NCBI GenBank assembly: GCA_030180135.1
Contig: CM058239.1
Location: 69,013,823 to 69,077,822 of the forward strand
DNA length: 64,000 nucleotides
Direction: 5' to 3'
Source: Orychophragmus violaceus
Taxonomy: Eukaryota > Streptophyta > Magnoliopsida > Brassicales > Brassicaceae
Positions 9,217 through 20,000 of the stretch are shown piece after piece; position 1 is the stretch's first letter, and the number at the start of each line of letters is the position of its first letter. A program made the position numbers and the translations under genes. The notes under the pieces are model-generated. The model saw only the letters and a list, made by a program, of their open reading frames with translations, was not told where the DNA came from and did not search any database.

Positions 9217-10410
9217 TGATAGGTCAGGTTTTAATCCCTATACTAACTGCAAGTGCACAGCAATATCAATGTAGTATATAGGGTTATCGAATCCACAGGG
9301 ACACTGGTCTCGATAGATCAGAACGGAAGAGATTAATACTAGGAAGAAAGCAAATTGTTGTAAAGTAAATAGCAAGGCGAGAAAGTAAATCAGTAGCAGG
9401 AATTGGTTGTGAAAGCAATGAACTAAAAGCGCTTAGTCTAGGGAATTCTCAGGAAATCAGACAAGCAGACAAGTTAATCAGTCAGGATCAAATTAAACTC
9501 AGTTCTAGAACTCAAATCACGGAATTAGAATTAACCAAATCTCTTTGCGAAAATCCTCTAAGTCTAAGTGCAGTAATCCAAATCTCTTTGCAATTACTAA
9601 CAGATTAAACCAGCATTAATTTCAAGTTCAATATGTTCACAATTAAACTAAGCCAAATCTCTTTGCGAATAGTTTAATTGCTCAACCTAAATAGTTCAGA
9701 TTCTAAACCACACTCTCGTGTCGTATTTAGCAACCTAAAGTCCAGATTCTAATTGATCAGGTTAGAACTAGCATTAAGCACAATTTAGATCGAAGAACAT
9801 TCTAATCATGTGAATCCTTAACTGAATTAAATAAGTCTAGCAAGTCATAAAATCCTTAATGAGAAACCCTAAACCTAACTATGAATCTACTCAGACATGA
9901 TTAATGAAACATAAATCATAGAAATAATAGATTGCATATAAGAAATTAAATAGATAAAGGGGTTCGAAATCTTCTCCAAAATAGATGAAGTACATGATTA
10001 GATCAGCCCCAAAAGCTCTAAAATCTCTTAGCTCTAAGTATGAAAGCGTATCTAAAATAAAAGCCAAAACTCTAAATATATAGGCATAATCTCGGCTGGG
10101 GCTTCTGTGTAAATACTGGAACTATTCTGGGCTTCTCTGCAAATCTTCATAACTTTGTTAAACCGCCGCGTACGGCCCATCTCGCTAGTATGTCGATCGA
10201 CACCAAAGGTGTGTCGATCGATGCATGATCATCAAATCGGGCAGTGAGTTAAACTCTCGGCCAAAATGCTCCAAAAGTCCCTAAATACTCCAATTATCTC
10301 CAATTAGCTCCAAACCTGATTAAACCTGTAAAAGACTCTAAAATAACATAAAATACACTAAAAACACATCTATATCATGGCATAAAATGGGTAAAAACCA
10401 TGATATATCA
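9217..10410 (-). repeat. Athila-1 5' LTR
   Basis: The 1194-bp partner of 2298-3492. It contains the better-preserved palindrome pair TGTCGATCGACAC / GTGTCGATCGATGCA at 10190-10226. Confidence 0.95.
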
Positions 10411-10415
10411 CCAGT

Positions 10416-10698
10416 CTAGATAGCGGTTCATTTTCTGGCGGAAAGAAACCGATATCACAACTCAAGCTTCGACTTTGGAAGAACTTGACTTTTAAGAAAT
10501 TAGTTTAGCTCTAATTATTTTTCTTAGTTTGACTTGTAATATTAGTATTTGAGGTATTCCACTCAATTCGTATATTATTATTCCATTTGATATTCTTCTT
10601 GTCTTTCAATTTTGTAATTTATAGTGGAATATTGTAGGACCAACAAATTGGGAGTAACATTAATCTAATAACCATTTTAGTGAAAAAGAAATATTAAT
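10416..10698. other. Right flank of Athila-1, unassigned
   Basis: This DNA was contiguous with the putative microRNA locus before Athila-1 inserted. A short inverted repeat (CGCCAG at 2291-2296 and CTGGCG at 10436-10441) would have formed across the insertion point. No coding frame or element end is visible. Confidence 0.4.
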
Positions 10699-10816
10699 CT
10701 AATAAGACCCACCAAAAGAAGAAATATTATCGCGCCTAACCAAGTTATTTAGGTAAATTATCATAAACCGAAAGAATACCTTGACCATAATAACCTCGAC
10801 AAAGTCAACATGCATA

Positions 10817-13800
10817 TTACAAGGGCTCTTCATCCTGCTCTTCATAGTCATCTTGATCCTCATCATCAGAAGATGATAAATTACCATGGAATTCATCTCC
10901 TGGTTCCGCATCCCCGACCTCGTAATCAAGATCTATTGTGTTTCCTACTTGTACCAAGTTCTCAATAACGAGATTTTTGATCGTCATCATCACAGGATCA
11001 TCATTTTTTTGTTGCAAAAGAATCGGTTCCATGTCACCATAATCTTCTGAAATATTTCCCCTCGGTTTGACTTGAACAACAGTTAACCACTCTTGCTTTT
11101 GTTTCTTCGTGTATGGATACGAGATATAACAAACTTGATCTGCTTGTGAGGTTGTGCAATTTGTATGTACTGAATGAAGTTAGATACATACATATATTTA
11201 AAGGCATTAAGATTTACAGGTATGGAACTAACGTACCTAGAACAAATGGTTCGTCTTAACTGTACGTTCTTTCTAAAAGAACGTCTACAACTCCAACATT
11301 ACTCTTCCGAGTGCCTCTACCGATTATAGGGTTATACCACTTACACGTAAAATAGTGTGATTCTCAAATTCACAATTCCCTCATACTCTAGCTGTATGAT
11401 ATCAATTAAAATCCCGTGGAAATCAGCCTCATCAGATGCTTCAGCATAATTCTCTCCTTTAACACGTACTCCATAGTTACATGTCTTCTGTCCCATGCCA
11501 TGATTTTCTGTATGAAACAAATATCCTCTTGTAAAATAGATGGGCCATGTTTTAGCCTTATGCACGGGTCCATGCTCTATCTCTAGCACCCAATCAGGAA
11601 ATTTATATCTGTTTTTCCAATAAGTAACCTGTAGTACATAGCAAGAAAATATCAAATATAGAGTTTGGGAAAGATAAATTCAAATAAATATATAGGTAAG
11701 ACAAAATTTTACACATACATAAGTTTCCACCCATATTCGATATTCTTCAGGTCTTTTTGCGGAGACCTCTTCTTCGGAGGGTTCTGGATATTTTATGGAC
11801 AGAAAATCTTCGAACATACTTTAATTTCAACCAAAACTTATATGAGAAATCATAGTATAGTTAAACTGAAAGATAAGACATGCCAATATATATATACCTC
11901 TCTTGTGGCTCAAAATATCCACAGTTTCGCAAAACATAAACATGTGCGCATCTATAGTCTTCCTCTGAAAGCCAGATTTCTTGCATTCTTCCACTTGGAC
12001 GACCCACTTGAGTAAATATATCAGGAACATCGACATGATATACGGGGATTTCATCTTCAATGACTCTGGTTAACTTGACCAAATTAATTGGTTTAGAAAA
12101 ATTTATAATTAATTAATATACTACCATGTGTGTCTTACAAATGGCAAAGTGAACATGTGATAGCGCATTTACCTTGATTTTGTTTTTATTCGCAGCAAAG
12201 TAATGCTCTGAGAATTAAGCTATCTCCTCAATGATATACGATTCAAAAATCGATCCTGCCGCATATCTTTTGTTCTTTGCTTTCTCTTTCAACTTTTTAA
12301 AATACCTTTCAAAAGGGTACATCCACCTATATTGCACCGGACCTCCTAATTCAGCTTCGTAGGGGAGATGTATAGGTAAGTGCTCTATCACGTCGAAAAA
12401 TGATGGTGGAAAAATCTTTTCCAAGTTGCATATGACTAAAACTATGTTTTCTTTGAGAATTTGGAGATGACTTTTTTGTAAAGTTCTCGAGCATAATTCA
12501 CGGAAAAAACTACCAACCCATACAATATATATTTTTGAAACTGTTGGTAAATATAAAATACTATACTCATATTTAATTATTAAATATTAAGTAAAATAAA
12601 ATAGAAACATTCTAACGCAAGGTGGACGTTCCGGTCTAAGAGTTCGACAAAGATAAATGGAAGTAGCCGCTCCATAAAAACGTGGCAGTCATGACTCATC
12701 ATCCCTGTAAACTTATTGTTATCCATATCAGCACAACTAGCTGAGCCGGCCGCATAGCCATCTGGGAATTTGACTGCATGTTTAACACATTGTAGAAATT
12801 TTGTTCTGGCATCGTTTGTAAATCTGTACCTTGGGAAAGGAGCTTTACCCTCACCATCAATATGTAGGTGTGGCCGAGAACAGAATCGTTCTATATCAAT
12901 TCTTGACATGATGGCGTCTTTGGATTTACCCTTCACACTCAAAAGGGTATTCATGACGTTGTCAAAAAAATTCTTCTCTACATGCATCAAATCAAGATTA
13001 TGCCGGAGAATGAGTTCCCTCCATTCCGGAAGCTCCCAGAATATGCTTTCCTTATGCCAGTTATGAAACTTCCCATAGCCAGGCTCCTTCTTTTCGTGAC
13101 CGTTTCCACCGACGTCCTTTGTTTTCGGTGGATTTACACCTTGCAATCTCTCGCTATAAACTTTCTTACCACTCAATACCTCAGGTGGATGCTCTTTCGA
13201 GGCATCTTTTCCCTTCAAGAAGTCTTTTTCCTTCTTCCTCAATGGATAAACAAATGGAAGAAATCTTTGATACATTCTCTTCAGTCTGTCAGCAATTGGT
13301 AGATACCACATACAACTGTAGGCTACTCTGGTTCTACTTTGTCTCTCGTCCGGCTTCAATCTTGGTTTAGCACAAAACCGACACTTTTCTTTCTTTTCGT
13401 CTTCTTTCCAGAAGATCATACAATTGTTCATGCAAACATTAATTGTACGATAAGGGAGGCTTAAATTGCGCATCAGATTCTCTGTCTCGTAGTGTGAACC
13501 TGTTGCCTGGTATCCTTCTGGTAAATACTTTGTCATCATTTCACATATCGAATCCACTAACCTTTCACTTATATTATTTTCTGCCTTGTTATGCAGGACC
13601 CGAGCAGCCAAGGATAACTGGGAGTGACCTTCACGACAACCATCATATAAATGATTGTTGGCTCCTTCTAACAGGTCATAAAACGTTTTTTTGAATGATT
13701 ACGTACATGTTCTTCACTATTACGCGCGTAACCACGAAATGCATCATTCACCATATCCACAGACCTAACTTCTACATTATTATGACCATTCGGATCAACA

Positions 13801-14239
13801 TAACTCGTTCCTATATCCAAACCAATTTCTTCTCCATGCTTATACCAAACACAATAATCAGACATAAATACGTAACTAAAAAGATAACTCCAAATTCATG
13901 GTTCTATGGTTTCCGGTTTTTTGTTCTTGCAGAAACGACAAGGGCAGAGAAACTTCCCGCCATTGCTCAACGGCTATTTTTTTTTTTTGCAAGTTCCATA
14001 AATTGTGCCACCCCCGTTGTGAAGGCTGTTGAGAAATTGTATGTGGCATCATCAAACCTATTATACATCCACTCCCGATGGTTGCTATAATTATTGTAGC
14101 CTCCCGCCATGTAACTATATTTCCAAATTCTTTGTGTTTCTAAAAATGAAAACGGAGAAAGGGCTGACTTTCGACTATGTAGATATAATTGGCCACTCCC
14201 ATTAATTGTCATAAATGCATGCACATGAAACCGGTACAC
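10817..14239 (-). pseudogene. CACTA-1 tnp2-type transposase, broken
   Basis: Fragments appear in the order expected for a CACTA transposase. A transposase-associated domain (PF13963-like: REWMYNRFDDATYNFS, then CPCRFCKNKK, then YCVWYKHGEE) spans 14070-13800. The first part of Transposase_21/tnp2 (PF02992) is at 13611-13266, then DLMHVEKNFFDNVMNTLL near 12970. DUF4218 (HVFMERLLPFIFVELLDR; SFFDVIEHLPIHLPYEAEL) spans about 12700-12215. DUF4216 (VTYWKNRYKFPDWVLEIEHG region; QVCYISYPYTKKQ) spans 11630-11050, and an acidic C-terminus is at 11032-10817. At 13266 the text jumps from DRLKRMYQ to RFLPFVYP in frame. In intact relatives about 170-200 residues holding the catalytic core lie between these blocks. 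Frameshifts near 13968 and a stop near 13900 also break it. It cannot make active transposase. Confidence 0.85.
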
Positions 14240-14265
14240 CTACCACAAACAGGTAAAATATAACA

Positions 14266-14958
14266 AAACTCTCATATTATTATTACTAAATCCAAAAATA
14301 CTATATGATACGACCCATACCCGACTACTTTGCGACACGAATAATGAGTTGAATATTAGTCGTTGATTGATATTGTTTACGACTACAATAACTTGTGATA
14401 TTTTTAAAATTTGTTAATTGATATTGTTTTTTTTTGCCAAATTTGTTCATTGATATTAAACATGAAAAGAGTATACCTGCCGAATTATCAAATTTTAATA
14501 TTTTTGAAATTCCGTGCATCGGCGCGGTACCTAAACCAAATGTTACGGTAAGTACTACTGAAGTAGAGATATTCGTGTTCTTCATGCTTAGAAGTTAGAA
14601 GAACATGCATGTACTCTTTTTCTTCTGTTTTTTCTCTCTTTTCTCATCAGAACATGTTCCCTTCTGAAGAACAAATCAATGTATTTCGTTAAGCAAGGAG
14701 GATTATGAACAATCAGTGTCTTATGGTAAATTTAACGCATAAGAATTAGATATTATGAAAGAAAAGCATACATGGGTCATTCTCATTTAATAATGATTAC
14801 AATATATATATACACCAACATTGATAATCAGTTAAGACTATTAGGACGTATAAACAAACTATCTTATATTATTATTAATAAATAAAAAAATACTATATGA
14901 TACCACCCATACCCGACTACTTTGCAACACGAATAATGAGTTGAATATTAGTCGTAAT
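14266..14958. repeat. Duplicated CACTA subterminal block
   Basis: The block at 14266-14363 (ATACTATATGATACGACCC, CGACTACTTTGCGACACG, ending ATTAGTCG) is nearly repeated at 14862-14958. The 500 bp between them resemble 29900-30060 and 31070-31390 of CACTA-3. The simplest reading is that one CACTA end was joined to the subterminal region of another, by nested insertion or recombination. Confidence 0.65.
14512..14527. other. Short GC hairpin, Helitron-3'-end-like
   Basis: CCGTGCATCGGCGCGG can fold into a 6-bp stem (one G-U pair) and is followed by TACCTAAACC. An AT-rich arm precedes it. The same arrangement recurs at 29986-30001. Plant Helitrons end in such a hairpin just before CTRR, but the exact terminus and AT insertion site are not clear. 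Confidence 0.3.
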
Positions 14959-15312
14959 AATATCGACAAATAAATGATTTGGTTACTACTATACACGAAG
15001 TAGCAAGTTAGTCGCCCATGTACCGACCAATTCACGATTTTTCTACGACTCTTCACATCAGACGCAAAAATAGTCGTCATATCATCGACTAGCTTGCGAC
15101 TATTGTTTCCGGTCTCGACAATGGTCGTTACTCAGTTGTAAATCGACGACTAAATTGGCGACAATCATTTTTGGTCGTATATAAGCGACTAATACTCGTC
15201 CATATATATGTTGTCGCAAAATAATAGCAATATTGTCCCCTAATAGTCGCCAAATGTTACGACTACAAGTATAGTCGCAATTTCTAGTCGCAAACGCTGT
15301 TTTCTTGTAGTG
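14862..15312 (-). repeat. CACTA-1 terminal and subterminal repeats (TAGTCGC type)
   Basis: The terminus CACTACAAGAAAAC (minus) is followed inward by many copies of GCGACTA or TAGTCGC in both orientations, for example near 14953, 15121, 15174, 15245 and 15282. In En/Spm such motifs bind the element-encoded TNPA-type protein. The same motif set marks the right end of CACTA-3 (31400-31817), so the two are one family. Confidence 0.8.
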
Positions 15313-15504
15313 GCAAACACCTTTCAAACAAAAAATCGGTATTAAAATCTCTAGATAGCAGGAAAAGCGGAAAATAGAAGCAAACACGACACTACTAACC
15401 CATCCTAGACTAAGCTAAAAAGAAACCACCGAAAAACGTAAGAAAACCAAAGCAATGGTAAGCCGGGAAATCTAAACCTAAATATAACTATTATATGACA
15501 CTTA
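15313..15504. other. DNA between CACTA-1 and Copia-1
   Basis: This 190-bp stretch was contiguous with 23243 onward before Copia-1 inserted. It is A-rich with no coding frame and no element end that I recognise. Confidence 0.5.
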
Positions 15505-16182
15505 TGTAGGATTGTTTAGTTGATCCTGATTCAATTCTTAGATTCATACCAACCTAAACATGCAGATCTAGGTTCTTCTTGATTAGAAACAATGATTAGA
15601 TCTCACCTTATACCTGTTAATTGCAGCGGAAGGAGATAGAACATGTCAGAGATCAGAGAGCCACCAAGGGATGGATCCTCCAAAGGTTCACACACGCACG
15701 CAAAGGAATCTGGCTGCTAGACCACGAGAGGGAGGCGTCGCAGGAGAGAGAGAGTTGGCGGCTGGGTTAGGGTTACTGAGGAAAACAGACTCGAGTTTTA
15801 TTTATAAAACTCGTCCGGTTCCTCTTGGGCCATTTGGCCCAAATACCAAATAACTCGAAGGCGTTCGCGCACTGTGTCGATCGACACACCATGTGCATCG
15901 ATCGACACACAGTGGCTAAACCCTTTTATTCTCTCTAAGTACAGTAAATGCCTGGCACTTTTACCGTACTTCTGCTAAGCCGTTCCTACACATTTTCCTG
16001 TAAGCTTAGGCGTGTGACCCATATGGGATCATATAATAGAGGCAATAAGTCCAAGACTTATAGATCATGAGCGGACTCTAGCAAGCCATCATGACCCCCA
16101 GTATTATATGACTTATGTCTGATCATTGACATACTCTTACTTTCTAGAGACAGTACCGAGATTACCGGACACAATTCCAACA
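15505..16182 (-). repeat. Copia-1 3' LTR
   Basis: The 678-bp LTR runs TGTAGGATTG to CCAACA on the plus strand. It contains the palindrome pair GTGTCGATCGACAC / GCATCGATCGACACAC at 15874-15910. The short open frame beginning MDPPKVHTRTQ at 15671 lies in LTR DNA and is not a gene. Confidence 0.97.
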
Positions 16183-16192
16183 ATCTCCCACT
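16183..16192 (-). other. Copia-1 polypurine tract
   Basis: The plus strand reads ATCTCCCACT, which is AGTGGGAGAT on the element strand, abutting the 3' LTR. Copia-2 has the same tract. Confidence 0.9.
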
Positions 16193-17032
16193 TGTACTGG
16201 AATCTCTGTATTCATAATCCTTTTGTCACAATATCTCGATTAGTCATAAGGCAAGATTGGTGTCATCCTTATAAAGCCTAATCTTGTTCATCGGACTCTG
16301 ATTCGATACTGACAATCCAAACGACTCGGGACAGTCCGTTTGAGCATGGCCATGCATTTTCCAGTATTCAAATCTCCGATTGGCCTAGAGATATTCACTC
16401 CATTTATATTGGAGGGACAAATTCCGTCTTATTCCATCACTGTAAACTACTCATTTCATAATGTACCCAAACAAGGTCCTTATAACTATCGCAGAACGAT
16501 AGCGTTAGACAATGATCAAAGTGCATCAGTCCATGTGCAGTCACATGCATGCGAACTCAGGTCTAAGGACAATACTCTATAGTCGTAGTGAGAATCTCTT
16601 ATGACACAGATATAAATATCCTGAAGAGTTCTCATAATCGGGTCTTGTCCGGTCGTATGTTCCCAACATACACCTATGTATTGACTTTGATGCCGCGCAT
16701 CTATGACACACTGAGACTTTGTCATAAGTCACATACCAATCCAGTCTCTCACGGTTGTTGGTGTTCCAATTTCAACAACCTTCGACTAGGGACAGGATGA
16801 TATAATCCATCTATCAAATATAGGGTCTCATGATCAAGCTAAATGACTTTGATTACTCAAGATCAAGTCACTTACTTCGATGACCTATAAAATGGTTTAT
16901 ATCACTTTGGAACGATTATTTCATCACAGTTAAAATAATCTTGAAATAATAATTTCATTAAACATAAGAATGTTTTACAAGAACATATCAAATAACTAAA
17001 TAAAAGCCCTCAAACTCCCACTCAAATTTAGA

Positions 17033-20000
17033 TTACATTTCAATGTCTCTAATGCCTACAGCTTCAGTCAGAAACTCGAGCTTAGGCCTTGGGAGTGGCT
17101 TTGTCAACGGATCAGCGACGTTATCATCTGTCTGAACTCGGCTGATCTTGACTTCCTTTCTATTAATGATGTCACGTATCAAGTGAAATCTTCTTTGAAC
17201 ATGCTTGGATTTCTGGTGTGATCTTGGTTCCTTTGCCTGAGCTATAGCACCATTGTTGTCACAAAACAGTGCCAAAGGCTCAGCCGCATCTGGTATCACA
17301 CCTAGTTCAATAATGAACTTTCGTATCCAAACAGCTTCCTTCGAAGCTTCTGAGGCGGCGATATATTCAGCTTCTGTAGTGGAATCAGCAACGGTGTCTT
17401 GCTTGGAGCTTCTCCAACTGATTGCACCGCCATTCAGACAAAAGATATAACCGGACTGTGACCGGAAATCATCTTGGTCTGTCTGGAAACTTGCGTCCGT
17501 GAATCCACTGACTTTAAGCACATCACTTCCACCGTACACTAAGAACTTATCCTTAGTATGTCTTAGATACTTCAAGATATTCTTTACGGCAATCCAATGG
17601 TTTTCACCTGGATTTGACTGGTATCTACTCGTCATGCTCAATGCATAAGCAACATCAGGACGAGTACAGATCATGGCATACATGATAGATCCTATTGCAG
17701 ATGCATAAGGAATATTCTTCATGCGCTCAAGCTCAGCAGCCGTCGTAGGGCTCTGCTTCTTGCTTAGCGTTGTGCCATGTACCATTGGCGTGAAGCCCTT
17801 CTTGGAATCCTTCATGCTGAATCTTTGCAGGACTTTGTCAATGTATGAATCTTGACACAAGCCTATCAGCCTTCTAGATCTATCCCGGTAGATTCTGATT
17901 CCAAGAACGTATGCGGCTTCACCCATGTCTTTCATGGAAAAACAACTTCCAAGCCAGTCCTTTACGGACTTCAGCATTGGAATGTCGTTTCCGAGAAGCA
18001 GTATGTCATCGACATACAGAATAAGAAATACTATCTTGCTCCCACTAGTTTTCTTATACACGCATTGTTCTTCTTCGTTTCTGATGAAGTCAAATTGCTT
18101 GATCGCTTCATCAAAACGAAGATTCCAGCTCCTCGATGCTTGCTTCAATCCATAAATGGATTTATGAAGCTTGCATACCTTCCCAGCATTCTTTGGATCT
18201 ATGTAACCGTCAGGTTGTGTCATATACACATCCTCTTCCAGAATACCATTCAGGAAGGCGGTTTTCACGTCCATCTGCCAAATTTCATAATCATGAAAAG
18301 CTGCAGTTGCTAGTAGAATCCGAATAGATTTCATCATAGCCACTGGTGAATAGGTTTCATCGTAATCCACACCGTGAACTTGTCTGAAACCTTTTGCCAC
18401 CAACCTGGCTTTATAAATCTGGACATTTCCATCCACGTCAATCTTCTTCTTGAAGATCCATTTGCACTCGATGGCTTTTACACCAGCGGGTAAGTCAACC
18501 AACGAGAACACTTGGTTGACCGACATGGAGTCCATTTCGGAATCAGTGGCCTTGCGCCACTTTGAGGAATCTGGGCCCATCATGGCTTGATTGAAGTTCG
18601 ATGGTTCATCACCATCAATGATCAAAAGATCATGACAGTCAGTCACGAGGAATCCTTGATATCTCTCGGGTTCGTGACGGATCCTCCCGGATCTTCGAAC
18701 TTCAGGTACTACAGGTTCAGGCTCTACAATTTCTTGTAGGTCCTCCTGCTGCTCTTCCTCATTAGGTTGAGCAGTATCCTGTTCATCTTGAATTTCTTCA
18801 AGCAGTACCTTACTCCCACTGTCTTTCTTAGAGAGAAACTCTCTCTCAAGAAAGTTACAATCCCGGGCAACAAAGATCTTGTTCTCGGAACGTAGATAGA
18901 AGTAATAAGCCTTGGTTTCCTTCGGATAACCAATGAAGTAGCATTTATCAGACTTTGGTGTAAGCTTGTCTGAGATCAATCTCTTGACATAGGCTTCACA
19001 ACCCCAAATTCTGAGATAAGACAGCACTGGAGCTTCTCCAGTCCATAATTCATATGGCGTCTTTGCTACTGCTTTCGATGGCGCTCTATTTAGAGTGAAC
19101 ACTGCTGTTAGCAGAGCATATCCCCAAAGGGATATTGGAAGGTCTGTGTGACTCATCATAGATCGAACTATATCCAATAAGGTCCGATTTCTCCTCTCGC
19201 ACACACCATTCCATTGAGGTGTTCCAGGAGGAGTGTGTTGGGACACGATCCCACACTCTCTTAGATGATCACTGAATTCTTGGCTTAAGTATTCTCCTCC
19301 TCGGTCGGACCGAAAAGCCTTAATGCTTTTGCCAAGTTGGTTCTGTACTTCATTTTGGAATTCTTTGAATCTCTCGAACGATTCAGACTTATGTTTCATC
19401 AAATAAACATATCCATACCTACTGAAATCATCAGTGAAGGTAATTAAGTACTGATAGTTTCCTCTTGCATTTGTGGACATTGGGCCACACACATCTGTGT
19501 GTATCAGGCCCAATAAGTCACTGGCCCTCTCGTTAGGTTTATTAAAGGGGGCCCGTGTCATTTTGCCCATCAGGCAGGATTCGCATTTCTCACATGACTC
19601 AAAGTCAAATGAGCCAAGAAGTCCATTCGAATGGAGCCTCTTGATGCGTTTCTCGCTGATGTGCCCTAAACGACAATGCCATAGAAACGTTCGGTTCTCC
19701 TCATTAGGTTTGAACCGTTTGGTATTAATGTTATAAACTGGCGCGGATTGATCGAGTATGTAAAGCCCATTCGTAAGAGGGGCAGAACCATAGAACAAAT
19801 TGTTGCGATTGAAGGAACAAAATTTATTCTTAACTGAAAAATCATAACCTTCCAAATCCAACAATGAAATTGAAATAATATTCCTGCTTATAGCAGGTAC
19901 AAAATAACAATTATTGAGTTCTAAAATCAATCCCGAAGGTAAAGACAACAAGTATGTGCCTACAGCTAGTGCTGGAACTTTCGCTCCATTCCCAACTCGT

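Larger units (their letters stand above)
2298..10410 (-). mobile_element. Athila-1, defective Athila-type Ty3/gypsy LTR retrotransposon
   Basis: The 8.1-kb element is bounded by LTRs that begin TGATAGGTCAGG and end TGATATATCA, and flanked by a perfect 5-bp duplication CCAGT (2293-2297 and 10411-10415). Read on the minus strand the order is 5' LTR, tRNA-Asp primer site, gag with the start of protease, broken protease, long non-coding stretch, an Athila ORF1 relic, 3' non-coding region, polypurine tract, 3' LTR. Reverse transcriptase, RNase H and integrase are absent, so movement would need enzymes from another copy. Hand comparison of the LTRs gives about 25 differences in 1.19 kb, near 2 percent. 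At a usual plant rate that is roughly 1.5 million years (inference). Confidence 0.95.
10700..15312 (-). mobile_element. CACTA-1, En/Spm transposon, left end not found
   Basis: The right terminus reads TTTTCTTGTAGTG ending at 15312, so the element begins CACTACAAGAAAAC on the minus strand, the classic plant CACTA end. A dense field of GCGACTA / TAGTCGC subterminal repeats (about 14940-15300) follows. A tnp2-type transposase gene lies inside in the same orientation. No matching CACTA end is found left of the gene, so the 3' end is lost or the left boundary is wrong. The TSD (GCA at 15313-15315 on the right) cannot be confirmed. Confidence 0.75.

Noticed and set aside
15671..15853. 60-residue protein MDPPKVHTRTQ, also at 22731
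   Set aside because: It lies wholly in the Copia-1 LTRs, is present twice for that reason, and has no known domain.
17852..18313. 153-residue plus-strand frame
   Set aside because: It is the antisense shadow of the Copia-1 reverse transcriptase region.
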